Below, one piece after another: positions 20,260 through 29,813 of a stretch of DNA of 45,134 nucleotides. Position numbers and translations under genes: made by a program. Each line of letters opens with the position of its first letter. Position 1 is the first letter of the stretch. The stretch comes from Bacteroidota bacterium (GTDB taxonomy: Bacteria; Bacteroidota; Bacteroidia; Chitinophagales; Chitinophagaceae). Where the stretch lies: the NCBI GenBank assembly GCA_005800655.1, contig SYEV01000068.1:1-45134 (forward strand), written 5' to 3'. The notes under the pieces are model-generated. The model was not told the DNA's origin and searched no databases. It saw only the letters and a list, made by a program, of their open reading frames with translations.

Positions 20260-20619
20260 TTAAATCTTTTTTCTTAACTGAACCATACCAATAACAACTG
20301 CATCTTCTAATTGCTTAGAATCAGAAGTTAAAGTTGCAGCAATAGATGTTTGATTAGTTAATTTAATTTCAGTGGAAGTAAATCCAAGTGAACTAATTAC
20401 TAAAACATTGTTATTTCCTTTGGCAGGTACATCAAGGGTAAACTTACCATCATTGTTGGTAACAGTTCCTTTGGTGGTTCCTTTAATGACAACAGAGGCA
20501 CCCACAATGGCTGCTCCATTTTCACTATTTTTTACAGTTCCAGTTAACGGGCGATTTTGTGCCCAAATAATATTGCCAATAAAAAAAAGTGGCAACATCA
20601 TCAAGAGAATTTTTCTCAT
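20260..20619 (-). CDS. susC: SusC/RagA N-terminus (signal peptide and carboxypeptidase-D-like domain), truncated by a frameshift
   Basis: MRKILLMMLPLFFIGNIIWAQNRPLTGTVKNSENGAAIVGASVVIKGTTKGTVTNNDGKF...LEDAVVIG, then out of frame (MVQLRKKI*); expected VVIGYGSVKKKDLTGAVGTVSAKE. Confidence 0.92.
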   Translation of the reverse strand: MRKILLMMLPLFFIGNIIWAQNRPLTGTVKNSENGAAIVGASVVIKGTTKGTVTNNDGKFTLDVPAKGNNNVLVISSLGFTSTEIKLTNQTSIAATLTSDSKQLEDAVVIGMVQLRKKI

Positions 20620-20752
20620 GGTTTAGCAATTTTAATTTTATAATCTTTTATCAATGAATCGTTTACATTAAGTATTATTTCTATATAATTTTTAAAGTAT
20701 AGAGTAATGTAGGGTTATTTGTTTAAAATGTTAAGATTGTTAACAATTACTT

Positions 20753-20768
20753 ACGAAAACGATTTCGT
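20753..20768. promoter_or_regulatory. Putative LacI-family operator in the susC/DUF4350 divergent intergenic region
   Basis: ACGAAAACGATTTCGT, with perfect outer palindrome ACGAAA/TTTCGT; same 15-nt core as the site at 5740. Confidence 0.6.
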
Positions 20769-20830
20769 TCTAATCTAAACATTGTTAATTAAATCATAAT
20801 TAGTTAATTTTAAAATCTTAAACCAACTTA

Positions 20831-21613
20831 ATGAAACAGATCTACACATTACTTATTTTGTTAACATTTGTTACCCACCAATCATACGCTCAAAAGACAG
20901 TCGTTAAGCTAGATTACTTTTACAATAATGAGTATAAAACAAATTCAGATGGTATTGCTTACCGATTTCATTATATATGGGAGGATACGACACTAAATGG
21001 TTATAGCATGTGGGGTGAAATGTTTACCGATAAAGGCGCTAAAATTAAAAGCCTAATTGATGCCCCAACTATTGAGAATTTAAAAAAAGCATCTGTATAT
21101 ATTATTACGGATCCAGATAATCAAAAGGAATCCCCAAATCCTAATTATATGAAAGCAGCCGATGTTAAAGTGATAAGCGATTGGGTTGCGCAAGGCGGTG
21201 TATTAGTATTACTAGCAAATGATTCAGCCAATGCAGATTTATCTCATTTTAATTTATTGGCCAATGCATTTGGAATTCACTTTACGGATAAAGTAAGAAA
21301 TTCTGTTCTTAAAGACATTACCGTAGGAAAAATTATGGTTCCTGATACACACCCTATTTTTACCACCGCTAAACAATTATACTTGAAGGGCATTTGTACT
21401 TTACAATTAAAAAGCCCTGCGCAAGCATCACTTGAAAATAACGGAGACGTTATTATGGCTACAAGTAAGTTTGGAAAAGGTACTGTGTTTGCGGTGGGTG
21501 ATCCATGGATTTATAATGAATATGTAGTGAATGATCGCTTAAACGATACTTACCAAAACAAACAGGCTGCTATTGAACTTACCAATTGGTTATTAAAACA
21601 AATCCCTAGGTAA
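20831..21613 (+). CDS. Secreted DUF4350/class I glutamine amidotransferase-like protein
   Basis: 260 aa, signal peptide; VISDWVAQGGVLVLLANDSANADLSHFNLLANAFGIHF and FGKGTVFAVGDPWIYNEYV. Confidence 0.6.
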   Translation: MKQIYTLLILLTFVTHQSYAQKTVVKLDYFYNNEYKTNSDGIAYRFHYIWEDTTLNGYSMWGEMFTDKGAKIKSLIDAPTIENLKKASVYIITDPDNQKESPNPNYMKAADVKVISDWVAQGGVLVLLANDSANADLSHFNLLANAFGIHFTDKVRNSVLKDITVGKIMVPDTHPIFTTAKQLYLKGICTLQLKSPAQASLENNGDVIMATSKFGKGTVFAVGDPWIYNEYVVNDRLNDTYQNKQAAIELTNWLLKQIPR

Positions 21614-21719
21614 TTATTTATCCATACTGAAAGTGTTATTTAAGCTACTGATTTCAAATATTGCACAGTAATTAAAATTCACTAGAATAATTAGATAAAT
21701 TAATTCTTAAATTCACTTC

Positions 21720-22835
21720 ATGTTAAATATGCATACAACGGTAGATATAAATAAACGATTGTATTCACTTGATTTTATGCGAGGTTTAATCATGATGCTA
21801 TTGGCCTTAGAAAGTACGGATATTTTTAAAGTGTTTTTTTTAGCTTCCAAAGATCATTTTTTTGAAACTATATTTATCCAATTTCAACACCATCCCTGGC
21901 ACGGCATGCGATTTTGGGATTTGATCCAACCTGGATTTATGTTTATTGCTGGTACTGCGATGGCCTACTCTATGCAAAATCAACAACAAAAAAATATACC
22001 AAAAAAGGAAATAACCCTTAAAACAATTAAACGTAGCGGTTGGTTGTTTTTTTGGGGCGTATTATGCTATGCGGTAAAAGATACTGGATTGAGTTTTGAA
22101 TTGTGGAATGTATTAACCCAACTTTCCTTTACCATGCTAGTTGCTTATTTCATTTTTGAATGGCAAATTAAATCACAAATAATTGCATGTATTGCCCTAT
22201 TAATTTTAACAGATTTACTTTACCGATATACCAATGTTCCCGGTTATAATTTAGGGTTTACCAATCATTTTAATTTTGGCAATTATATTGATATGCTGCT
22301 CATGAATAAAACCAGTCGCGGCGGATGGGTGGCCATCAATTGTATCCCAACTTCGGTTCATACGATTGCAGGTGCTTTAATAGGTAAATTACTATTAAAT
22401 GCATCAGGTCAGAAAGACAAAATGAAAAAGATGATTTTATCGGGATTGGGGTTATTGCTTATTGGCTATACCTTGGATATTTTAGAAATAAACCCCATTA
22501 TCAAAAGAATTGCCACTAGCGCATTTACCCTAGTTTCCCTTGGCTGGTGTATCCTATTTTTTGCTGCTATTTATTACTTCATTGATATTAAGCAAAACAA
22601 AAAGATCTTATTTTTAAGAATTTTATCACTGAATTCAATATTCATTTATTTGTTTTTTGAAACAGCGGGTGGCGGATGGTTAAATCCTTATGTTAAAAAG
22701 TTTGCTTTTGGCTTATTAAATAGCTTTACCGGATCTGAAACATTTATTGCCCTATTTGGATGCACCTTAATATTTTTAATTGAATGGGGCTTATGTTATT
22801 TCTTATATAAGAAAAAGATATTTTTCAAGCTTTAA
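21720..22835 (+). CDS. DUF5009/DUF1624-like multi-pass membrane protein (heparan-alpha-glucosaminide N-acetyltransferase-like)
   Basis: 371 aa; RLYSLDFMRGLIMMLLALE, FWDLIQPGFMFIAGTAMAYSM, multiple TM segments. Confidence 0.7.
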   Translation: MLNMHTTVDINKRLYSLDFMRGLIMMLLALESTDIFKVFFLASKDHFFETIFIQFQHHPWHGMRFWDLIQPGFMFIAGTAMAYSMQNQQQKNIPKKEITLKTIKRSGWLFFWGVLCYAVKDTGLSFELWNVLTQLSFTMLVAYFIFEWQIKSQIIACIALLILTDLLYRYTNVPGYNLGFTNHFNFGNYIDMLLMNKTSRGGWVAINCIPTSVHTIAGALIGKLLLNASGQKDKMKKMILSGLGLLLIGYTLDILEINPIIKRIATSAFTLVSLGWCILFFAAIYYFIDIKQNKKILFLRILSLNSIFIYLFFETAGGGWLNPYVKKFAFGLLNSFTGSETFIALFGCTLIFLIEWGLCYFLYKKKIFFKL

Positions 22836-23842
22836 TCAAATAAGCTTCTCATCCCTTCATTGCGACGTTTGCCAAAATAAGTAGATAATGTAAATTCAAA
22901 AGTTTGCGGCTTCAAATTTGCTGCCGTCATATCATTATTATAAATATCATAGGTAAGCCCTAACTTATATTTATTTAATAGTAAGCCAATATAAGGAACT
23001 ACTGCATCTTTGGTACGATAAAAACAACCCAAATACATCCTATTGGTAGATTCATAGGTTTCATTAAATGGGATACCAATTGCTGCACCTGCATAAAAAA
23101 ACTCGTTTTCATATCTGCTTTGGTAATTGGCATGAATCATGAATGTTTTATTACCTGAAAATATTTGCTCATAATTTAATTGCCCCAACACCTGACTAAA
23201 TTCATTCAAAGGGCTCACCCTCACACTGTCATTTGTTGTATTATATCCAGTGGAACGATTAATAAAATACGAACTCGCTCCTAGCTGGAAAAAGGAAATA
23301 TAACTATTATGTGAATACATTAAACCAACATTTAATGTTGATTTAGTTCTAAAATTATTGATCACCTCTAAACTTGAAGGATTCAATAAACGCCCAGAAT
23401 AATATTGGTCGCCAAAAACCAATGATTGGGCATCTACCGTTCGACTTATAATAGTAGTGCCTAATCCAATTGCCAAATATTGGCTGCGTTCATCATTTAA
23501 AAAAACGCGATCCGCTATTGAAGCCGTTATATAATTCGTTTGTAGAACTCCATTTAAAACCTGATCAGAAATAGCTTGAAGGCCAAATCCCAATTTATTA
23601 GGTTCCGTGTTCTCATTTTTCAAAAAACCAAAATCTACGCCAATCCCTGAGGTTTTATAAGGCTGACCAACCCCTGAAAATTGCGTTCTAAAAATTACTT
23701 GTGCTTTATTATAACTTCCCAAACCTACCGTTGCAGGATTAAAAAAATGTCCGGCCGTAAAATTTTGTGAGATATACGGAGTTTGTGCCCTAACTGAAAT
23801 GGCGAAGACTGAAAAAAATAATATAAAATTTAGTGCTTTCAT
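22832..23842 (-). CDS. PorP/SprF family type IX secretion-associated outer-membrane protein
   Basis: 336 aa; QTPYISQNFTAGHFFNPATVGLGSYNKAQVIFRTQFSGVGQPYKTSGIGVDF; directly downstream of a large T9SS substrate. Confidence 0.9.
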   Translation of the reverse strand: MKALNFILFFSVFAISVRAQTPYISQNFTAGHFFNPATVGLGSYNKAQVIFRTQFSGVGQPYKTSGIGVDFGFLKNENTEPNKLGFGLQAISDQVLNGVLQTNYITASIADRVFLNDERSQYLAIGLGTTIISRTVDAQSLVFGDQYYSGRLLNPSSLEVINNFRTKSTLNVGLMYSHNSYISFFQLGASSYFINRSTGYNTTNDSVRVSPLNEFSQVLGQLNYEQIFSGNKTFMIHANYQSRYENEFFYAGAAIGIPFNETYESTNRMYLGCFYRTKDAVVPYIGLLLNKYKLGLTYDIYNNDMTAANLKPQTFEFTLSTYFGKRRNEGMRSLFD

Positions 23843-26800
23843 TTATCTCATTAATAGTACTGATCCTGTTTTTTTAATTTCTGAAAGTTGGTTCGTAAAA
23901 AAATCTTTATAGCTATATTCAACAAGATATGAATAAGCATCCATTTCCTGCATTACACCACCTAAATCTCTTCCATCCCACCCTTTATTTATGTCGGTTG
24001 TGAAAAAAACCATCTTTCCCCATCTATTAAAAATCTTTAATCCTTTAAAACTTTGAATACCTGCACCATATTCGATTTTTAAAATATCATTTAAACCATC
24101 ATAATTTGGGGTAAACGCATTAGGTATGTTTAAGTATATATCAGGGGATACTATTACATCATATTCATCGTAAATATTACAGGTACTAACTGTATCCGTT
24201 CTTGTTAAAGTATATAAAATAGATTTATTCCCATTAAATACAGGGCGAGGAATGGTAGGATCAGATAAGAAAGTAGAAGGCGACCATTTGTAACTTGTAT
24301 ATCTTTTATCAAATTTAGAAACCAATAAAGTGTCTAAGTTTGGATATAAATATAAAGTATAATTTTTTCCATATAAAGGAGCAATAACATTAATAGGACT
24401 TCCTGTAATTTGATAAAAATATTTTGGGCACCAATCATTACTCACCTGTAAATTGATTTTATAAATACCAGCGGACATATATTTATGTGAAACAGGATTG
24501 GCTACATTAGCAATTGATCCATCACCAAACATCCATTTAAAATGAATTTTACTTTGTTCTTTTGCACTCGTAATGATTTCTACAGGTACATTAATACAAG
24601 CATCCGACTTTGTTGAAAAAGTATACCTAGGGATATTTAATAATGATATGGTAAGATTATTAGAGGTTAGTGAATTACAAAAACCATCATTGACTACAAC
24701 CCTATATAATCCTGGTAAACCCACTGCAACATTACCTAATTGATTGGTGTAAAATAAGGTGTCGTTACGATACCATTTATAAGTATTTGCCCCCTGCCCC
24801 GTTAATACCACAGAGTCTCCATTACAAATCACCGTATCAACAGCTGCAATCGTAGCCGTTGGAATGGTAAAAACAGGGATTGAAAAAATAGACGGAAAAG
24901 GATAAACACATTTTTTAAGATCCGTTAATTCAAGGGACACACCTGTTGTACCAACAATTAAACCATGAATGACTGAATCAACCATCTTTGCATTGTTATT
25001 GGTGGTGGTCCATACCCCATTAAATGGAGGAACGCCACCACTTGTACTTGATGATAACTTAAGCGAATCATACAAACAAAGATAATTCTTAGGACTAGTA
25101 ACAATAGGCAAATTAGGCGGCGGCACTATTGTTATACCCTTACTTAATTCAGTTTTACAAACCAATCCTGAAACACTACTAAGCTTAATGGTATAGTTTA
25201 ATCTATTGGGTACACTAAAATTGGAATAATAATGTTGGTAGATGTTATTAATGATTGGATTATTTATAACAGTATCCGCACTACCATCACCCCATGAAAT
25301 TTTAACAGTATCAATGATGCCAAAATTAGTCCATGAACTATCTGAAATTTTCACAAACTCATTACTACACAGTGCCGTATCCTTGATAACATTAAAATTA
25401 GTTTTAGGGATGGCACCATTCACCTTAAATACCGTAGTAACTGAATCAATACAACCCTTTACACTGGTTACCTGTAATTGTACATTATAATTTTTTGAAG
25501 CACTATAAACATGAGATGTATTTTTATTTACATCTGAATTATTAACTACATCCCCAAAATTCCATAAATATTTAAAATTATTAGTTTTATCAGATATCGA
25601 GGAGGTATCTGCAAAATCAGCAATCCCATTTTGCAAACAGCCATTCGGTATCGTAAAGCCAACCTTAGGATGGGACACCAAAGAAATTGCAATAGTAGTA
25701 TCGTCGTTACATGTACCCCCAGAGGATGCAAACATTTTAATTTTATAATCCATTTTATTAGGATAAACATACCCTGCATATCTATGCTTATACACTTTAC
25801 CTACATAAGGGAACTCATCCTGTGTGGTATCTTTCAAATTATTTTGCGCATCCCAAAAGATGATTAATTTACCGATGTCTCCAAAATCAACTGTAGAAAG
25901 ATTTTCAATACGGACGTCCTCGTTCGTACATAAAGCGGTATCCTTTAATACTTTAAAATTAGCTTTAGGAATTGCACCATTAACAGTAAAGTTTGAGGTG
26001 ATGGAAGAAACACAACCTGTCGTATTCTGCGTCACCTGAAGCGATACTTGATATAAACCAAAGTCATTATACTTTATACGCGGATTAATTTGTGTAGTTG
26101 CTCCTGCAGGTATACTTGGTAATTTTTTGTTTAATGGAGGGGTCACACTAAAATTCCATAAGTACCTAAATTGACTATTTGAGTTGTCGGAAATTTTTGT
26201 CGTATCAATAAATTCAGCATAACTGTCCTCCAAACAAACCTCCGGTAAAATGAACCCAACTTGTGGATGTGGTATTAAATTAACCTTTATGATCGTATCT
26301 GCCATACAAGTAGTTCCCGAGTAGGCCCTTAGTCGGATATCATAACTCATTTTAGTAGGATAATTATAATCCAAATAACGATATGCATATTTTTTACCAA
26401 CAGTTGGACTTGTGTCAACTGTGCTATCTTTTATATTATTATTATCCCAAAAAACAACCACTTTATCAATCGTACCAAAATCAATGGTGGATATATTTTC
26501 AATAGTTACATCTTCATTTGTGCAGAACGGTGTACTTTTTAAAATATTAAATTTAGGATGCGGAATTGCACCACTTACTTTAAAAATAGTAGTATCAAGT
26601 GAAACACAACCATATGCACTTGCCACTTGAAGTATTATATTATAATCACCCCCACTACTATATTTATGCGTAGGCGTTTTCAAAGTGGAGACATTCGGGT
26701 TAGCAGTGGTTGCACTAACATCACCAAAATTCCAGAGATATTTGAAATTTAAATTATTATCGACAATACTTGAAGTATCCGAGAAAGTTGCCAAAGCATT

Positions 26801-29146
26801 ATACAAACATGCATCGGGCAATGAAAATCCTACTACAGGAAAGGGCCTATTTGTAAAACTAATTGAATCGGATACATTACAGCCATTCCTTGTAGTCAAA
26901 TTTAAAATAGGTCGATAGCTTTGTAAATTAGTATAAATATGCGTCTTAGGTTGATTTGTGGTACTAGAATCCAACGGAGACCCATCCCCATAATTCCATA
27001 CCCAACTTACTAATGTTGATTTAGGTGATGATACTGTCGAATCCCTTAATATTAAAGTTGTATTTAAGCAAGTAGTATCAGAAATTGAAAATTTAAATTT
27101 AGGCACACTATCAATTAACACTAATTGTAATATAGAACTGTCAGCTGTAAGCGTATCACTGATGCATCCAATATCATTTATTACAAAATGTCGAATATTA
27201 TATTTACCAGCTGTATCAGGTTTAAATTTTATGTTTGGTTTAGTATCCTTAAATACACCCGTCCCAAAGTCCCACATATATTTAATAATAGCACGGTCAT
27301 CTTTTGCAATAATAGTTTTATCGAACAAACTTACCGAATCACTTAAGCAATGTGTTGTAAAAATACTATCCTTTGTTTTAGGAGATTCAGATACCGTTAA
27401 AATAAATGACAAATATTGTTCACCACTACATCCATCAAAAGTTGGATTATTCGCAATTACTTGTATTAAATATTGACCAGCAGTATTGAACAAAAAAGTA
27501 TTTTTATAACTATACTTATACACCGATTTACCATTAATTAGCGTGGAGTCATCTGGAATAGGATTATACACAGAATCCTTAGGATAATTGGGAATGTTCC
27601 ATTTTAGGGACAAGGGCTTATACGGCAAAGTGATTGACGCCTTGGAGCTAACTCCTTTACAGGTAATAGGTAAAAAAACTGTATTGAAATTATTGTTGAC
27701 TTCTAATCGTTGATATAAATCTATAACGTTTGCACCTGCGTTATATCCATAGGATTCAGCTCCCCCATAACCATAAGCGATGGCATTGAATCCGGAATCT
27801 GAAGATATGGTATGAGATCCTGCAGCTAACTGAGGTTGAAAATATAAATAATTCGTATCTCCTGGATGAACAATTGAACCAGTAAGAGAAACGCCATCTA
27901 TCTTCAAAGATGTAGCACCTTTTTTGGGTATTACAATATTTGCAAAATGATAAGCAGCCCCAATATTAAAATTACTTGTTGAGTTTATTGTTACTTTATT
28001 AATTGTTTGTTCAATTGGGCTTAAATAAATCATTTCTGGATCACCATTACCCCCTATTACATTATTTCCACATGAATTAGCAGTCGTAATATATTGTGCT
28101 ACCATAATAGGCAAATTGGATTCAATTAAATTTGCAGTATTACTAGAAAATTCATAATAGAAATTATTTATCAAACTTGCTTTATTCAAAACTGCTCCAT
28201 TTAATTTAACTGTTGTTGAAGTATCACTCACAATAACACGATAAAAATTAGTAGGCATTTTATTGGTGGGAATAGTTAGATACTTTCGTCCCCAGGCGCT
28301 TGAAGGAAAAGCTTGTTGAATATAATTGTCTGCACTTCCAGAGCCATTGGTCGTACAATTGATACTTAATTTTCCTGAACCTGAAAAAACCGCAATTCTT
28401 TTACAAGAACTAGTAGAAGTAGCAATTGATCTGATTCTTGTTCCTGTCAAATCCTCCCCAGTTGATCTTTGATTGGTAGCAGTTCCAGGGACAACTACTC
28501 TACCAAAAACATTATAAATTTCTCCTCTATTTAAAGTCACCCTTAAAGTATCCCCTTTAGGAATATTAAATGTATTAACACTAGGAATAATCTCAATATT
28601 ACTATTATCCTCAGTGGCTATGACATAAGTATAGTTGTAGGAATACCTCTGATTTGAAACTTGATTATAATTGACGGAATAATAGTCACGACCTAAAGTA
28701 CTAACAGGAAACAATAAACTTGCTCCTGATACACTTGCATTATAAATATGCGTGTATGCAATAATGCCAACATCCGAAATAATATGTATCCCCTTATTAG
28801 ACTTACCTTCATCAGATAATCTTACGTCATCTGCACCTGTTTTTGGAATAATATCAGATGTGGTTACTTGATTTGCAAGTACCGTATAAGTCCTTGTCCA
28901 ACCTGTTGCAGGAATTTCAACAGTTACATTCGCATTTTGATCCGACGTGAAATACAACACCATATTTTGTGAACCACCACTTGTATTATTAACACTTCCA
29001 TCCGTATTATACATGCTTACATGGCTACCATACCCAACCCAAAACTCCCTTCCCTTATTGGAAAAGTCCTGCGCAATGGCGACACTAGCAAATAATACCC
29101 CAAATATGAATATTAAATATTTTATATATGAAAATATGGGGCGCAT
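23843..29146 (-). CDS. Giant PKD-repeat adhesin with IgGFc-binding-like N-terminus and gliding motility-associated C-terminal domain (T9SS type B sorting)
   Basis: 1767 aa; KGREFWVGYGSHVSMY N-terminus; multiple PKD motifs (YLWNFGD); C-terminus IPNAFTPNYDGLNDILKI...LKIFNRWGKMVFFTTDINKGWDGRDLGG...YSYLVEYSYKD. Confidence 0.93.
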   Translation of the reverse strand: MRPIFSYIKYLIFIFGVLFASVAIAQDFSNKGREFWVGYGSHVSMYNTDGSVNNTSGGSQNMVLYFTSDQNANVTVEIPATGWTRTYTVLANQVTTSDIIPKTGADDVRLSDEGKSNKGIHIISDVGIIAYTHIYNASVSGASLLFPVSTLGRDYYSVNYNQVSNQRYSYNYTYVIATEDNSNIEIIPSVNTFNIPKGDTLRVTLNRGEIYNVFGRVVVPGTATNQRSTGEDLTGTRIRSIATSTSSCKRIAVFSGSGKLSINCTTNGSGSADNYIQQAFPSSAWGRKYLTIPTNKMPTNFYRVIVSDTSTTVKLNGAVLNKASLINNFYYEFSSNTANLIESNLPIMVAQYITTANSCGNNVIGGNGDPEMIYLSPIEQTINKVTINSTSNFNIGAAYHFANIVIPKKGATSLKIDGVSLTGSIVHPGDTNYLYFQPQLAAGSHTISSDSGFNAIAYGYGGAESYGYNAGANVIDLYQRLEVNNNFNTVFLPITCKGVSSKASITLPYKPLSLKWNIPNYPKDSVYNPIPDDSTLINGKSVYKYSYKNTFLFNTAGQYLIQVIANNPTFDGCSGEQYLSFILTVSESPKTKDSIFTTHCLSDSVSLFDKTIIAKDDRAIIKYMWDFGTGVFKDTKPNIKFKPDTAGKYNIRHFVINDIGCISDTLTADSSILQLVLIDSVPKFKFSISDTTCLNTTLILRDSTVSSPKSTLVSWVWNYGDGSPLDSSTTNQPKTHIYTNLQSYRPILNLTTRNGCNVSDSISFTNRPFPVVGFSLPDACLYNALATFSDTSSIVDNNLNFKYLWNFGDVSATTANPNVSTLKTPTHKYSSGGDYNIILQVASAYGCVSLDTTIFKVSGAIPHPKFNILKSTPFCTNEDVTIENISTIDFGTIDKVVVFWDNNNIKDSTVDTSPTVGKKYAYRYLDYNYPTKMSYDIRLRAYSGTTCMADTIIKVNLIPHPQVGFILPEVCLEDSYAEFIDTTKISDNSNSQFRYLWNFSVTPPLNKKLPSIPAGATTQINPRIKYNDFGLYQVSLQVTQNTTGCVSSITSNFTVNGAIPKANFKVLKDTALCTNEDVRIENLSTVDFGDIGKLIIFWDAQNNLKDTTQDEFPYVGKVYKHRYAGYVYPNKMDYKIKMFASSGGTCNDDTTIAISLVSHPKVGFTIPNGCLQNGIADFADTSSISDKTNNFKYLWNFGDVVNNSDVNKNTSHVYSASKNYNVQLQVTSVKGCIDSVTTVFKVNGAIPKTNFNVIKDTALCSNEFVKISDSSWTNFGIIDTVKISWGDGSADTVINNPIINNIYQHYYSNFSVPNRLNYTIKLSSVSGLVCKTELSKGITIVPPPNLPIVTSPKNYLCLYDSLKLSSSTSGGVPPFNGVWTTTNNNAKMVDSVIHGLIVGTTGVSLELTDLKKCVYPFPSIFSIPVFTIPTATIAAVDTVICNGDSVVLTGQGANTYKWYRNDTLFYTNQLGNVAVGLPGLYRVVVNDGFCNSLTSNNLTISLLNIPRYTFSTKSDACINVPVEIITSAKEQSKIHFKWMFGDGSIANVANPVSHKYMSAGIYKINLQVSNDWCPKYFYQITGSPINVIAPLYGKNYTLYLYPNLDTLLVSKFDKRYTSYKWSPSTFLSDPTIPRPVFNGNKSILYTLTRTDTVSTCNIYDEYDVIVSPDIYLNIPNAFTPNYDGLNDILKIEYGAGIQSFKGLKIFNRWGKMVFFTTDINKGWDGRDLGGVMQEMDAYSYLVEYSYKDFFTNQLSEIKKTGSVLLMR
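25115..26850 (-). repeat. Three tandem ~580-bp (~195-aa) degenerate modules inside the T9SS adhesin
   Basis: Recurrent pair [VGFxxPxxCL...YLWNF...GAIPxxxFxVxKxTxxCxNExVxI...FGxIxxxxxxW...]: PVVGFSLPDACL, PQVGFILPEVCL, PKVGFTIPNGCL, with CTNEDVTIENISTIDFGTIDK, CTNEDVRIENLSTVDFGDIGK, CSNEFVKISDSSWTNFGIIDT. Confidence 0.85.
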
Positions 29147-29173
29147 TACAATATTCTAATACTGTTTGTTTAA

Positions 29174-29181
29174 CAAATATA
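29174..29181 (-). promoter_or_regulatory. Putative Bacteroidota -7 box (TATATTTG) for the T9SS adhesin gene
   Basis: CAAATATA on plus = TATATTTG on minus, 27 bp upstream of the start at 29146; no clear -33 TTTG at the canonical spacing. Confidence 0.4.
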
Positions 29182-29224
29182 AATGTAATGAAAAAAGGTA
29201 AAAAATGAGCTAAAAATTGCAATT

Positions 29225-29695
29225 TTAACCCTTTCCGAAATCAATGGAATTGAGCCAGCTTATTAATTGATTGGCAAAGAATTTGTTGATGGGCGCTTTA
29301 ATGGTTAGATCCTTGTTGGCAATCACGATAAAGTTATTATCGCTGTACCCTTTGTTTTTGAATATGGTGTAATTCGGATTCGTAATACTGAATCCCTTTT
29401 CCTCATCACCAATAACCAATAATCCAGTCTTTAAATCAGTAATGAATTGTGCAATTAGCTCCTTAGATTTTAAGTGAATGGTATCCTGTTCCTGCTTATA
29501 TACAAATTGTTGGTTTTTATAAATAACATCAACACCATATTCAGAAACATTATTGGCATTTACGTTTTTTAAATAGATGCATTTTAAAGTGCCAATTTCT
29601 TCTGTAGAAATAAAAATTGATTTAAACTGCGCGCTAATACTGTTGACGCAAAAAAAAGATAGTAATAGAATGGCAAGGGGTAGTAGCTTTCTCAT
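29225..29695 (-). CDS. Hypothetical secreted protein
   Basis: 156 aa with signal peptide MRKLLPLAILLLSFFCVNSISAQ; no recognised family. Confidence 0.7.
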   Translation of the reverse strand: MRKLLPLAILLLSFFCVNSISAQFKSIFISTEEIGTLKCIYLKNVNANNVSEYGVDVIYKNQQFVYKQEQDTIHLKSKELIAQFITDLKTGLLVIGDEEKGFSITNPNYTIFKNKGYSDNNFIVIANKDLTIKAPINKFFANQLISWLNSIDFGKG

Positions 29696-29813
29696 TTATT
29701 TTGGGGGTTATAAATTGGATACAAAAATAAATCATTAAATCAATTACACACAACTATATTTGTATTAATTATTCATATAAAATTTTAATATATAATATTA
29801 AATATATGAGATG

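Noticed and set aside
20736-20747. Palindrome ATTGTTAACAAT next to the LacI-type site
   Set aside because: AT-rich and low complexity; no second copy seen near GH105, so not called as a regulatory site.
25242-26630. Three plus-strand ORFs (25242-25490, 25824-26039, 26412-26630) that look like a small protein family
   Set aside because: They are antisense mirrors of the triplicated module in the minus-strand adhesin gene; their similarity is a by-product of that repeat.
29213-29226. Palindrome AAAATTGCAATTTT near the end of the 156-aa gene
   Set aside because: AT-only arms without a loop; expected by chance in this AT-rich sequence and not a convincing terminator.
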